DNA of 64,000 nt from Paracoccus spongiarum (lineage in GTDB: Bacteria; Pseudomonadota; Alphaproteobacteria; Rhodobacterales; Rhodobacteraceae), in NCBI RefSeq assembly GCF_030732095.1, contig NZ_JAVAMQ010000001.1, positions 338,431-402,430 of the forward strand, given 5' to 3'. The position numbers and the translations under genes were made by a program. This document shows positions 26,943-38,980 of this stretch, one piece after another; position 1 is the first letter of the stretch, and the number at the start of each line of letters is the position of its first letter. Under the pieces are notes generated by a model. It saw only the letters and a program-made list of their open reading frames with translations, did no database searches and was not told the DNA's origin.

Positions 26943-27614
26943 CTAGCCGCGCAGGGCCGCCGACAGGCTGCCGGCGACCACCCGTTCGCGGTCGAAGTCG
27001 ATACCGGCTTCCAGATGGCGCAGATGTTCGTCCAGCAGGCGCAGCGCCGTGGCCTCGTCGCCCGCCTCGATGGCCGCCACGATGCCGCGATGCTCGTCCT
27101 CGGCGCACAGCGTCACCGGCGCGGTCGCGTAAAGCCCGATGATCAGCGAACTGCGCATGGTCAGTTCTTCCAGATAGCGCGCCAGCACCGGGTTGCCGCC
27201 CAGCCGCGCCATCAGGATGTGGAAGCCGCGCGACAGGCGGATGGCGGCGGGGCGGTTGTCACGGCCCCGTGCGGCGTCCTCCTCGATCAGGTGGCGGCGC
27301 AGCGCGGCGATGTCTTCCGCCGTGGCCCGGCGCACCACATTGCGGCAGATCGTCGTCTCGATGGCGCGGCGGGCCTGGAAGACGTTGCGCGCATCCTCGG
27401 GCGTTGGGGTGGCGACATAGGCGCCGCGATTGGGCAGCAGATCGACGACCTGGTGCGCGGTCAGCGTGGCCAGCGCGCGGCGCACATTGGCGCGGTTGCA
27501 GCCGAAGATGTCCGACAGCGCCTGTTCCCCCAGCTTGGTGCCGGCCGGCAGCCGCTGGTCCGCAATTGCGTCCAGGATGCTATCGACGATCAGCAGGTCC
27601 AGGGGCTTGTCCAT
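26943..27614 (-). CDS. GntR-family transcriptional regulator (FCD/FadR type)
   Basis: 223 residues. The N-terminal winged helix-turn-helix spans about residues 8-75 (LPAGTKLGEQALSDIFGCNRANVRRAL, LLPNRGAYVA). A C-terminal helical FCD ligand domain follows, with likely metal/ligand residues in the FQARRAIE, HILMA and DEHRGIV segments. FCD regulators respond to small carboxylates or related metabolites. It is divergent from the racemase-permease pair and the gap holds palindromes, so it likely represses that pair. The start at 27614 has GAGG just before it; the upstream frame extension enters the operator region. Confidence 0.9.
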   Translation of the reverse strand: MDKPLDLLIVDSILDAIADQRLPAGTKLGEQALSDIFGCNRANVRRALATLTAHQVVDLLPNRGAYVATPTPEDARNVFQARRAIETTICRNVVRRATAEDIAALRRHLIEEDAARGRDNRPAAIRLSRGFHILMARLGGNPVLARYLEELTMRSSLIIGLYATAPVTLCAEDEHRGIVAAIEAGDEATALRLLDEHLRHLEAGIDFDRERVVAGSLSAALRG

Positions 27615-27691
27615 GATCCTCAAATTGCACCATCCACAAGCGAGGGCAACATTATTTCGCCGCAAATCCGAGCAGAAAAATATGACTCTCG

Positions 27692-27716
27692 ATTGTTAAC
27701 AACTTATGATAACAAT
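27692..27716. promoter_or_regulatory. Candidate GntR operator upstream of the racemase gene
   Basis: In an AT-rich patch between the divergent genes, TTGTTAACAA (27693-27702) is a perfect 10-base palindrome. A third half-site TAACAAT (27710-27716) mirrors ATTGTTA (27692-27698) with 11 bases between. Location and symmetry fit an FCD-GntR operator; binding is inferred. Confidence 0.5.
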
Positions 27717-27741
27717 ATGGCGACTCAGCAGGGGAGCCGCC

Positions 27742-28440
27742 ATGAAACTGTTTGTCATCAACCCGAACTCGACCGCCTCGATGACCGAGAAGATCATCGC
27801 CTCGGCCCGCGCCGTCGCCGCGCCGGGCGTGCAGATCGAGGGCCGCACCGCGCATGGCGCGCCGGCCAGCATCGAAGGGCATTTCGACGAGGTGATGTGC
27901 GCCGCGCATCTTCTGCGCGAGGTGCAGGAGGCCGAGCGCGCGCAGGCCGACGCGATCGTCGTGGCCTGTTTCGACGACCCGGCGATCGGCGCCTGCCGCG
28001 AGGTCGCGACCGGTCCGGTCATCGGCATCTGCGAGGCCGCCGTGAAGGCCGCCAGCATGATCGCCACCTCGTTCTCGGTCGTGACCACGCTGCCGCGGTC
28101 GGTCCCGGTGATCGAGGAGCTGGTGCGCCGCTATGGCCTTGACCATCAGTGCCGCAGGGTTCGCTCGGCCGCGATCCCGGTGCTGGCGCTCGAGGAGCCC
28201 GGCTCGAACGCCCGCCTGCTGATCCGCGACGAGATCCTGCGGGCCATCGACGAGGATGGCTGCGAGGCGGTGGTGCTGGGCTGCGCGGGCATGGCCGACC
28301 TGACCGAATGGCTCAGCCTCGAGACCGGCATCCCGGTCATCGACGGCGTCAGCGCCGCCACGAAATTCGCCGAGGCGCTGGTGGGCGCCGGGCTGAAGAC
28401 CAGCAAGATCGGGGCCTATGCCGTCCCGAACGCGAAATGA
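27742..28440 (+). CDS. Asp/Glu/hydantoin racemase family protein
   Basis: A 232-residue cytosolic, cofactor-free racemase. Two catalytic cysteines are in the expected places: Cys76 in VACFDDP and Cys181 in GCAGM. The opening MKLFVINPNST is characteristic of hydantoin/allantoin racemases in this family. The predicted job is to interconvert the enantiomers of a 5-substituted hydantoin or allantoin. GGGGAG lies 5 bases before the ATG. It is coupled to an NCS1 permease that could import such a ring compound. No hydantoinase or carbamoylase is next to it, so the substrate is open. Confidence 0.87.
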   Translation: MKLFVINPNSTASMTEKIIASARAVAAPGVQIEGRTAHGAPASIEGHFDEVMCAAHLLREVQEAERAQADAIVVACFDDPAIGACREVATGPVIGICEAAVKAASMIATSFSVVTTLPRSVPVIEELVRRYGLDHQCRRVRSAAIPVLALEEPGSNARLLIRDEILRAIDEDGCEAVVLGCAGMADLTEWLSLETGIPVIDGVSAATKFAEALVGAGLKTSKIGAYAVPNAK

Positions 28441-28475
28441 CCCGAGAACAGGTTCAGATGACAGGGAGAAACACC

Positions 28476-29834
28476 ATGACACAGACCGAGATGACGGCCG
28501 GCGCCGCGCCCCTTGGCGCCGAACATGAAAAGGGGCTGGGCGAGGAATCGCTGGCGCCCCAGCAGACCCGGATCATGGACCCGTGGTCCTATCTCTTCGC
28601 CTGGCTGGGCGGCTGCGTGTCGATCGGCACCTTCACGGTGGGATCGGGCCTCGTCGGCACGCTGAACCTGCTTCAGACCTTCCTGGCCATCGCCATCGGC
28701 TGCGGCGTCATCGGTGTCGCGCTTATGATCAACGGCCGCGCCGGACATCGCTATGGCATCCCCTTCATGGTGCAGGCCCGGTCGGCCTACGGCTTTTCCG
28801 GCACCCGCCTGCCCGCCCTCGTCCGTTCGGTCCCCGCGATCGTCTGGTACGGCTTCCAGAGCTGGATCGGCGCCGGGGCGCTGAACCTCGTCTCGGAGAC
28901 GATGTTCGGCTATTCCAACATCTGGGTGTTCTTCATCGGCTTCCAGTTCCTGCAGATCGCCCTGTCGGTGCTGGGCTTCCACGGCATCAAATGGCTGGAA
29001 AACATCGGCGCCGTGTTCATCATCGGCTCGCTGGTCTACATGTTCTTCAGCGTCATCAACCGCTATGGCGACGAGATCAGCGCGAACCTGATCAACGCGG
29101 AAGGCACCTGGGGGGCGCCGTTCTGGGGCGCGACCATGCTGTTCCTGGGCGTCTATTCCACGATGATGCTGAACGTGTCGGACTACTCGCGCGAATTGCA
29201 GCACAGGGTCGGGCCGGTGCGGCAGGTGGTGATCTATGCCAACTCGATCCTGCCCGCGACGCTGTTCATGGGGCTGATCGGGCTGATGGTGTCCTCGGCC
29301 ACCGGCGAGGTCGATCCGATCAAGGTGTTCTCCAGCGCCGTGGACAACAAGATCCTGCTGGTCGTCACGCTTCTGTTCATCGCCTTCGCGCAGGTCACCA
29401 CGAACATTCTCAACAACGTCGTGCCGCCGGCCTATGCGATGATGGACGTGTTCAAGCTGCCCTTCAAGGCGGCGGCGGTGATCGTCGGGCTGCTGGCCTT
29501 CGCGACCTTCCCCTGGATGCTGGTGCGCGACGAATCGGCGGCGGGCCTCAGCCTGTTCATCCAGACCTACAGCGCCTTCCTGGGCCCGATCTTCGCGATC
29601 CTGGTGGTGGACTACTACATCATCCGCAGGCAGGTTCTGAACCTCGACCACCTCTATGACGCCGAAGGGCCCTATCGGGGCGTGAATCCCGCGGCGGTCA
29701 TCGCCACCGTGGTCGGTGTCCTCGCCGCGCTGATCTTTTCGGGGGTCAGCTGGTATGCCAGCCTGATCCCGGCCGGCGTCACCTACTACCTGCTGATGAA
29801 GAACCTGCCCTCGGCCCGCCGCTTCCTCGCCTGA
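28476..29834 (+). CDS. NCS1-family nucleobase/hydantoin permease
   Basis: A 452-residue inner-membrane carrier with about 12 helices. It shows features of the NCS1 family: MDPWSYLFAWLGGCVSIGTF in the first helix, PFMVQARSAYGFSGT before helix 3, VPAIVWYGFQSWIGAGAL, and LNVSDYSRE. NCS1 proteins such as Mhp1 take up hydantoins, allantoin or nucleobases with Na+ or H+. The ATG at 28476 is chosen because GGGAG lies 8 bases upstream; an earlier ATG at 28437 overlaps the racemase stop in ATGA. With the racemase it likely forms a salvage unit controlled by the divergent GntR gene. Confidence 0.92.
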   Translation: MTQTEMTAGAAPLGAEHEKGLGEESLAPQQTRIMDPWSYLFAWLGGCVSIGTFTVGSGLVGTLNLLQTFLAIAIGCGVIGVALMINGRAGHRYGIPFMVQARSAYGFSGTRLPALVRSVPAIVWYGFQSWIGAGALNLVSETMFGYSNIWVFFIGFQFLQIALSVLGFHGIKWLENIGAVFIIGSLVYMFFSVINRYGDEISANLINAEGTWGAPFWGATMLFLGVYSTMMLNVSDYSRELQHRVGPVRQVVIYANSILPATLFMGLIGLMVSSATGEVDPIKVFSSAVDNKILLVVTLLFIAFAQVTTNILNNVVPPAYAMMDVFKLPFKAAAVIVGLLAFATFPWMLVRDESAAGLSLFIQTYSAFLGPIFAILVVDYYIIRRQVLNLDHLYDAEGPYRGVNPAAVIATVVGVLAALIFSGVSWYASLIPAGVTYYLLMKNLPSARRFLA

Positions 29835-29856
29835 GGACGCCGCCGCGCCGGGAACA

Positions 29857-29886
29857 GGGGGCGAGCCTTCGCGAAGGCTCGCCCCC
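29857..29886. terminator. 30-base perfect palindrome, bidirectional terminator
   Basis: GGGGGCGAGCCTTCG (29857-29871) is followed directly by its reverse complement (29872-29886). It lies between the convergent NCS1 permease and glgP genes and would form an 11-bp or longer hairpin in both transcripts. Confidence 0.7.
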
Positions 29887-29903
29887 TTCGCATGGCGTCC
29901 CGG

Positions 29904-32294
29904 TCAGAGGGTGACGGGCTCGATGTGCCAGACATCCTGCATGTAGCCGCGGATCGTGCGGTCCGACGAGAAGAAGCCCGACCGCGCGATGTTCAGCGCG
30001 GCCATCCGGTCCCAATGCGGCGCGTCGCGATAGGCCGCGTCGACCTTGCGCTGCGTGGCGAAATAATCCTCGAAATCCGAGGCGACGAGGAACGGATCGT
30101 CATGCCAGGTGCGGTCCAGAAGCGAGAAATAGGGATCGGCCCGCCCGCCCGAGAACTTGCCCTCGGCGATCATCTGAAGGGCGGCGCGCAGGTCCTCGCT
30201 TTTCTCGATCGCGGCGCGGGCATGGCCGGGCCTCGCGCGGACCCGCGCCGCCTCGTCGGCGGTCAGCCCGAACAGGAAGAAGTTCTCGGCGCCCACATGC
30301 TCGCGGATCTCGACATTGGCGCCGTCCAGCGTGCCGATGGTCAGCGCGCCGTTCATGGTGAACTTCATGTTGCCGGTGCCCGACGCCTCCTTGCCGGCCG
30401 TCGAGATCTGTTCGCTGAGATCGGCGGCGGGGATCAGGTCCTCGGCCATCGACACGTTGTAGTTCGGCGGATAGGCGATCTGCAGGAACTTCGAGGTGAC
30501 GGGGTCCTTGTTGATCGTCGCGGCCACGTCGTTGATCAGGTGGATCACCGTCTTGGCCAGCCAGTAGCCCGGCGCCGCCTTGCCGCCGAAGATCTTCAGC
30601 CGCGGCGTCCAGTCGGCGTTCGGGTCGTCATGGATGCGCTGCCACAGCGCGATCGCCTCGAGGATGTTCAGCAATTGCCGCTTGTATTCATGGATGCGCT
30701 TGACCTGCACGTCGAAGATCGCGTCGGGATCGGCCTTGATGCCCAGCCCGGCCAGCAGCCCGTTCGCCAGCACGACCTTGTTGGCCCGCTTGGCGGCGCG
30801 CAGCCGATCCAGGAAGGCGGCGTCGTCGGCATGGGCTTCCAGCCTGGACAGCTGGGCCAGGTCCTTGGTCCAGCCGGTGCCGATGCTGTCGTCCAGCAGC
30901 CGCGCCAGCGCCGGGTTCGACATCCGCAGCCAGCGGCGCGGGGTCACGCCGTTGGTCTGGTTCACGATCCGGTCGGGGTGCAGCCGGTGCAGATCGGCAA
31001 AGACGGTCTCCTTGACCAGATCGGTATGCAGCGCCGAGACGCCGTTTACCTTGCCCGCCATGATGAAGGCCAGTTCGCCCATCTGCACCTCGTCATGGCG
31101 CAGGATCGCGACATGGTCGGGCCGCCCCGAGGTCTTGCGGTGATCCTCGTCGATCATCTGGATGATCTGCATGTGCCGCGGCAGCACCCGGCCCAGAAGC
31201 CAGGTGGACCACCGTTCCAGCGCCTCGGGCAGCAGCGTGTGGTTGGTATAGTTCAGCGTGCCGCGCGCCAGATCGCGAGCCTCGGCGAAATCGAGGCCGT
31301 GTTCGTCCATCAGCAGGCGCATCAGTTCCGGCCCGGCGATGGCGGGGTGGGTGTCGTTCAGCTGGATCGCCACCTTCTGCGGCAGCAGGCTCAGGTCGTC
31401 ATGTTCGGCGAGGAACCGGCGCAGGATGTCCTGCAGCGCCGCCGAGGTCAGAAAATATTCCTGCTTCAGCCGCAACTCCTTGCCCGATTCGGTGCCGTCA
31501 TCGGGATACAGCACCCGCGACAGCGTCCGCGCCAGCGCCTCGGGTTCCGATGCGGCGGCGTGATCGCCCGCGTTGAAGCGGTGCAGGTCGAACAGCGTCG
31601 TCGGATGGGCGCCCCACAGCCGCAGCGTGTTCGCCCAATGGCCTTCCCAGCCGACCACGGGCGTGTCATAGGCCCGCGCCACGACGCTTTCGCCCGGCAG
31701 CCAGACGGCGCGGCCGTCGCGGTCCTCGACATGGCCCTTGAAACCGACGGTATAGCTGTAGTCGATGCGCACAAACTCCCAGGGATGCGGCTGGTTCAGC
31801 CAGTCCTCGGGTGTCTCGACCTGCTGGCCGGCCTCGAACCGCTGCCGGAACAGGCCATGCTCGTAGCGGATGCCATAGCCGAAGGCCGGGCATTGCAGCG
31901 AGGACAGCGATTCCATGAAGCAGGCGGCCAGCCGGCCCAGGCCGCCATTGCCAAGCGCGGCGTCGGGTTCGTTGTCCAACACCTCCTGCTTGTCGAGGCC
32001 CAAGAGGTCCAGCGCCTCGTCCATCGCCGCGTCGAGGCCCAGATTGATGATCGCATCGCCGAGGATGCGGCCGATCAGGAACTCCATCGACAGGTAGTAG
32101 ACCCGCTTGGCGCCCTGGTCCCGCGAGGCGCGGATCGCCGCCATCCAGGGCGTCACGATCAGGTCGCGGATCGTGTAGCTGACGGCAAGCCGCCAGTCGA
32201 AGGTGGTGGCGAATTCCGAACCGCGACCCTGCGTGTGGGTCAGGTGATACAGGATCTGGTCGCGCAACTGCTGCGCGGAGGGAAGCTGGGTCAA
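29904..32294 (-). CDS. glgP: Glycogen phosphorylase
   Basis: GlgP removes glucose from glycogen ends as glucose-1-phosphate, using pyridoxal phosphate. From TTG 32294 the product is 796 residues, close to the family length. The PLP lysine is in EASGTGNMKF, and other blocks are present: NGGLGRLAACFMESL near residue 125, the NDTHPAI segment and FDVQVKRIHEYKRQLLN. The TTG start is chosen because AAGAGG lies 7 bases before it and no ATG occurs before the conserved N-terminus except one inside the preceding gene. It is last in the glg operon, 25 bases after the amylosucrase stop, and ends at a strong palindrome. Confidence 0.95.
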   Translation of the reverse strand: MTQLPSAQQLRDQILYHLTHTQGRGSEFATTFDWRLAVSYTIRDLIVTPWMAAIRASRDQGAKRVYYLSMEFLIGRILGDAIINLGLDAAMDEALDLLGLDKQEVLDNEPDAALGNGGLGRLAACFMESLSSLQCPAFGYGIRYEHGLFRQRFEAGQQVETPEDWLNQPHPWEFVRIDYSYTVGFKGHVEDRDGRAVWLPGESVVARAYDTPVVGWEGHWANTLRLWGAHPTTLFDLHRFNAGDHAAASEPEALARTLSRVLYPDDGTESGKELRLKQEYFLTSAALQDILRRFLAEHDDLSLLPQKVAIQLNDTHPAIAGPELMRLLMDEHGLDFAEARDLARGTLNYTNHTLLPEALERWSTWLLGRVLPRHMQIIQMIDEDHRKTSGRPDHVAILRHDEVQMGELAFIMAGKVNGVSALHTDLVKETVFADLHRLHPDRIVNQTNGVTPRRWLRMSNPALARLLDDSIGTGWTKDLAQLSRLEAHADDAAFLDRLRAAKRANKVVLANGLLAGLGIKADPDAIFDVQVKRIHEYKRQLLNILEAIALWQRIHDDPNADWTPRLKIFGGKAAPGYWLAKTVIHLINDVAATINKDPVTSKFLQIAYPPNYNVSMAEDLIPAADLSEQISTAGKEASGTGNMKFTMNGALTIGTLDGANVEIREHVGAENFFLFGLTADEAARVRARPGHARAAIEKSEDLRAALQMIAEGKFSGGRADPYFSLLDRTWHDDPFLVASDFEDYFATQRKVDAAYRDAPHWDRMAALNIARSGFFSSDRTIRGYMQDVWHIEPVTL

Positions 32295-32319
32295 ATCGGG
32301 CCTCTTGCGGCTTTGTAAA

Positions 32320-34196
32320 TCAGGACATCCAGACGCGGCCATAGGGCGGCAGCAGCAGCGCGTCGTCATGCAGCGTCACGGTCGTATCCGACAGCAGGTC
32401 GCGCATGTCCGTCACGCCCTGATAGCGCAACCAGGGCCCTGAAACCTGTTGCCAGCTTTCGGTGAAGTTGAAAAGGCACAGAATGCCGCCCGACGGGGCA
32501 CGGCGCGCAAAGGCGAAGATCGCGTGGTTGCCGCTGTCGAGGATCTCGGTCGGGTGCCCGCCATGCAGGCAGTCCAGGGATCGCCGGCGCTGCAGGATGG
32601 CGCGGACCCCCTCGAGGATGCGGCCCTCGGGGGTGGCGGGGTCGGCCGCCGCCCGCGCGGCACGGTCCCAGTCCATCGCCGGGCGGTGGATCCAGCGGCT
32701 GTCATGGGCGTGGTCCGGACGGTCCAGATAGCCGTGATCGTTCAGCAGCCCGATCTCGTCGCCCATGTAGAGCAGGGGGATGCCCCCGAAGGCCGCGATC
32801 AGCGCATGGCCCATCAGGATGCGGTCGATGGCAAGCCCGATGGCGGCCTCGTCGCCGGCCTCCAGCCCCGCCTCAAGTCCGGCAAGCGAGGCGAGGCTGC
32901 CCGAGATGCGCTTGTCGCCGGTCTCGGGGTTGACCTGGAACAGCGCGCCGCGGGCAAAACTGCCCGGATAGCTGCCATCGTAGAAATCCGACAGGAAGGC
33001 GCGGTGGGCATGGCCCGAAAAGCCCAGATCGCGGGCATCCTCGTCGGTGATCGCCCAGCCGATGTCATCATGGCAGCGCAGATAGGTGGCATAGGTCGCA
33101 TTGTTCAGCACCGTCGGGAAATGGGTCCGCAGCACATGGCCCATGACCCGGGTGTCGCGCGTCGCCAGCGCCGCCCAGTAATGCACCATCAGGCTGTTGT
33201 GATAGGCAAGGTTGCCCTCGCGCCCGTCATGTTCGCCGCGACCGAAATATTTCAGCATCTCGGCGGGCCCGACGATCGCCTCTTCCAGATGGATCACGGC
33301 GCTGGCGGCGATGCGGGTCGCGGCACGCAGGGCGCGCAGCAGCACATGCACCTCGGGCTGGCCCTGGCAGGTGGTCCCCATGCGCTTCCACATGAAGGCG
33401 ACCGCGTCCAGCCGCAGCACGTCCACGCCCCTGTTGGCGAGGTTCAGCATGATCCGCAGGATTTCCAGGAACACCCGCGGATTGGCCCAGTTCAGATCCC
33501 ACTGATGTTCGTTGAAGGTGGTCCAGACCCATTTGCCGAAGTCGGGGTAATGGGTAAAGCTGCCGGGCGCGGTGTCGGGAAAGATCTCGATCAGGCTCTG
33601 TTCATAGGCGCGGGGCAGCGTGTCGTCGTCGAACATCAGGTACATGTCCTGATACGCGGCCTCGCCCGCCGCCGCGCGCCGCGCCCAGTCATGTTCCTTG
33701 GCCGTGTGGTTCAAAACCAGATCCACGCACAGAGACATGCCCCGCGACCGCAGCGCGCCGGCCAGCCGGGTCAGGTCGGCCATGCTGCCGTAGTCGGGAT
33801 TGACGCGGCGGTAGTCCATCACCGAATAGCCGCCATCGCTGTCGCCCGGACGCGGCATCAGGCAGGGCATCAGATGGACATAGCTGACGCCCAGATCGGC
33901 CAGGTAGTCCAGCCGTTCATGCACGCCCGACAGGCTGCCCGCAAAGCGGTCGATGTAGAAGACATAGCCGATCATGCCCGGCCGCTGGAACCAGTCGGGT
34001 TCCAGGTCGCGCGCCAGGTCCAGACGCCTGAGGTCGGCGGGGCGTGCCTTCCATGCGGCGCGCAGGGTCTCCTCCAGCTCGGCGCGGAAGGCCGCATAAT
34101 CCGGGCGTTGGCCATAGAGCCGTTCCAGCATCGGCCACAGGTCGGCGGCACTGCGGGCCAGCCGCATGTCGAAGATGGCGTGGGACGGTGCCTCGC

Positions 34197-34200
<4 letters not shown>
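32320..34200 (-). CDS. Amylosucrase (GH13 subfamily 4)
   Basis: Amylosucrase transfers glucose from sucrose onto an alpha-1,4-glucan, releasing fructose, so it can extend glycogen without nucleotide sugars. The 626-residue protein has the GH13_4 layout: an N-terminal helical domain (~1-100), then the barrel with [29 protein letters not shown], nucleophile Asp in [11 protein letters not shown], acid Glu in HLEEAIV, and RCHDDIGW with the third Asp. The DESRW-like [12 protein letters not shown] block and C-terminal beta domain also match. The start at 34200 overlaps the glgX stop in ATGA. Sucrose hydrolysis is a known side reaction of the family. Confidence 0.9.
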
Positions 34201-36283
<2,083 letters not shown>

Positions 36284-36287
<4 letters not shown>

Positions 36288-37708
36288 TCGGTTCCGGTCA
36301 GCTCGGCGTAGAGGGCGGCGTAAGCCTTTGCCGACTGGTCCCAGCCGACCGGTTGCGCCATCGCGTTTCGTTGCAGTCGGGACCATGTTTCCTGATCCTT
36401 GTAAAGGGCGCACAGCCGGGCCAGCGCGTGACGCAAGGTGTCGGCGTCGATCGGGGCGAACTGGATGCCTGTCGCCACGCCACGCGCCAGTGCCGCGGGC
36501 GACGCGTTGATGACGGTATCGGCCAGACCGCCGGTCAGCGCGACCAGCGGCACCGTGCCATAGCGCAGCCCGTAAAGCTGGGTCAGCCCGCAGGGCTCGA
36601 AGCGCGAGGGCACCAGGATCGCGTCGCCGCCGGCGATCAGCCGATGCGAGAAGCCCTCGTCATAGCCGATCCTGACGGCCACCTGCGGGCCGCGGGCAGC
36701 GGCCTGGTAGGCCGCCTGCAAGTCCGGATCGCCCGAACCCAGCACCGCCAGTTGCCCGCCGCCCGCCAGCAGTTCGGGCAGCGCCTGAAGCACCAGGTCC
36801 AGCCCCTTCTGGTGGGTCATCCGCGACACGATCACGCAAAGCGGCCCCTCCGCGTCGGGCAGCCCCATCTCGGCCCGCAGCGCGGCCTTGTTGGCGGCCT
36901 TGCCCGCGGGGTCGCGATAGCGGGCGATCTCGGCATCGGTTGCGGGGTTCCACGCCGCCTCGTCGATGCCGTTCAGGATTCCGGTCAGCGCGTCGCGGCG
37001 ATGGCGCATGACGCCGTCGAGGCCCATGCCGAATTCGGGCGTCATCAGCTCGGCCGCATAGGTGGGCGAGACGGTGGTCAGCCGGTCGGCGCCCATCAGC
37101 CCGGCTTTCAGCGCCGAGATGCCGCCCCAGTATTCGAAGCCCTCGCTGTGGAACCGCGCCGGGTCCAGCCGCAGCGCATGCAGACGGCCGGGATCGGCGG
37201 GGCCGGTGAAGGCGATGTTGTGGATGGTCAGGACGGTGCGGACATCCTGCGCCTGCATCCGCCGCAGATATTCGGTGACGAAGCCCGCCTGCCAGTCATG
37301 CCCGTGCAGGATCTGCGGCCGCCAGCCGCCCGCGCCCCGCGCCGCGACCTGCGCGCCGACCCAGGACAGGGCGGCAAAGCGTTCGGGATTGTCGGGCCAG
37401 TCGCGCCCGTCCGGGCCCAGATAGGGATTGCCCTCGCGCCCAAACAGATGCGGCGCGTCGATCACCAGCAGGTCCAGCCCCGCCGCCTTGCCGGCCAGCA
37501 GCCGGGCCGGCCCGCCGAAGAGGTCGTCGATGGCCTCGACCGGGGCGGCCCCGGCCAGCGCGCCCAGCACCGCCGGGTAGCCGGGCAGCAGGGTGCGCAT
37601 CTGCACCCCCTGCCCCGCCAGCGCCCCGGGCAGCGCCCCGGCCACATCCGCAAGCCCGCCGGTCTTGACCAGCGGCGCGCATTCCGAGGCAACCGACAGC
37701 ACCCGCAT
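36284..37708 (-). CDS. glgA: Glycogen synthase (ADP-glucose type)
   Basis: GlgA (GT5) adds glucose from ADP-glucose to the non-reducing end of the glucan. The 474-residue protein starts with [22 protein letters not shown]; the KTGGL motif (residues 15-19) binds ADP-glucose. HGHDWQAG, the NGID segment, a SRMTHQKGLDL motif and SRFEPCGLTQLY near the C-terminus, with its catalytic Glu, complete the GT-B site. The ATG shares one base with the glgC stop (TGATG). It is in the operon centre between glgC and glgX. Confidence 0.96.
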
Positions 37709-38967
37709 CAGAGGCTGGCCGCCCGCCGGTCCAGCATGTCCTGGGTGATCAGCGTCACCCCGCCCTCGCTGACCCGGAACCACTTGCCGTCCTCGGCCGG
37801 ATCCTCGCCGACGACGAGGCCCTCGGGGATGACGACGCCCCGGTCGATGACCGCGCGGCTCAGCCGGGCCCGGCGCTGGACGGTCACATAGGGCAGCGCC
37901 ACGACATGATCCAGCGAGGCATAGCTGTTGGTATGGACCTGCGTGAACAGCAGAGAGTTGCGGATCTCGGTTCCCGAGATGATGCAGCCGCCCGACACCA
38001 TCGAGGAGACCGCGATGCCGCGCCGGTCGGCCTCGTCATGGATGAACTTGGCCGGCGGCACGCTTTCGGAATAGGTCCAGATCGGCCAGTCCTGGTCCCA
38101 CAGGTTCAGTTCGGGGGTGAAGTCGGTCAGGTCGATATTGGCCTGCCAGAAGGCATCGACGGTTCCGACATCCTTCCAGTAGGCCGGCTCGCCCGGCTGG
38201 CGCACGCAGGACACGTCGAAGCGGTGCGCCATCGCCTTGCCGTTCTTCACGATGTCGGGGATCAGGTCGTTGCCGAAATCATGGCTGGAATTGCTGTCCT
38301 CGGCGTCGCGCAGCAGCAGGTCGCGCAGGAATGCCCAGTTGAAGACATAGATCCCCATCGAGGCCAGCGCCTTGTCGGGATGGCCGGGCATGGCCGGCGG
38401 GTCCTTGGGCTTTTCCAGAAACGAGGTGATCCGGCCGCTGTCGTCCACCGCCATGACGCCGAAGGCGCTGGCCTCTTCGCGCGGGACGGTCAGGCAGCCG
38501 ATGGTCACGTCGGCGCCGCTTTCGACATGCTCGCGCAGCATCACCTCGTAATCCATCTTGTAGATGTGGTCGCCCGCCAGGATGATGACGTAATCGACGT
38601 CATAGCTGTCGACGATGTCGATGTTCTGCGTCACCGCGTCGGCGGTGCCGCGATACCAGTGATCCTCGGACATGCGCTGGCTGGCGGGCAGGATGTCGAG
38701 GAACTCGTTGCGCTCGGCGCGGAAGAAGTTCCAGCCGCGCTGGCAGTGGCGGATCAGGCTGTGGGCCTTGTATTGGGTGGCCACCGCGATCTTGCGGATG
38801 CCCGAATTCATCGCGTTCGACAGCGCGAAGTCGATGATGCGGGTCTTGCCGCCGAAATAGACGGCCGGCTTCACGCGCTTGTCGGTCAATTCCTTCAGCC
38901 GGCTGCCGCGTCCGCCGGCCAGCACGAAGGCCATGGCCCGGCGGGTCAGTCTTTTCGTTTCGACCAT
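37708..38967 (-). CDS. glgC: Glucose-1-phosphate adenylyltransferase
   Basis: GlgC makes ADP-glucose from ATP and glucose-1-phosphate, the committed and allosterically controlled step. The 419-residue protein has the nucleotide motif [12 protein letters not shown] near residue 13, KPAVYFGGK, the metal region [12 protein letters not shown], the sugar-phosphate region SFLEKPKDP and a C-terminal left-handed helix with [11 protein letters not shown]. In alphaproteobacteria this enzyme is usually activated by fructose-6-phosphate and pyruvate; this is family knowledge, not visible here. AGGAGG lies 7-8 bases before the ATG. It follows glgB by 13 bases. Confidence 0.97.
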   Translation of the reverse strand: MVETKRLTRRAMAFVLAGGRGSRLKELTDKRVKPAVYFGGKTRIIDFALSNAMNSGIRKIAVATQYKAHSLIRHCQRGWNFFRAERNEFLDILPASQRMSEDHWYRGTADAVTQNIDIVDSYDVDYVIILAGDHIYKMDYEVMLREHVESGADVTIGCLTVPREEASAFGVMAVDDSGRITSFLEKPKDPPAMPGHPDKALASMGIYVFNWAFLRDLLLRDAEDSNSSHDFGNDLIPDIVKNGKAMAHRFDVSCVRQPGEPAYWKDVGTVDAFWQANIDLTDFTPELNLWDQDWPIWTYSESVPPAKFIHDEADRRGIAVSSMVSGGCIISGTEIRNSLLFTQVHTNSYASLDHVVALPYVTVQRRARLSRAVIDRGVVIPEGLVVGEDPAEDGKWFRVSEGGVTLITQDMLDRRAASL

Positions 38968-38980
38968 TCCAAATTCCTCC

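Noticed and set aside
29892..32318. Plus-strand open frame of about 800 codons opposite glgP
   Set aside because: It exactly mirrors glgP, has no ribosome site and shows the biased composition of a codon shadow.
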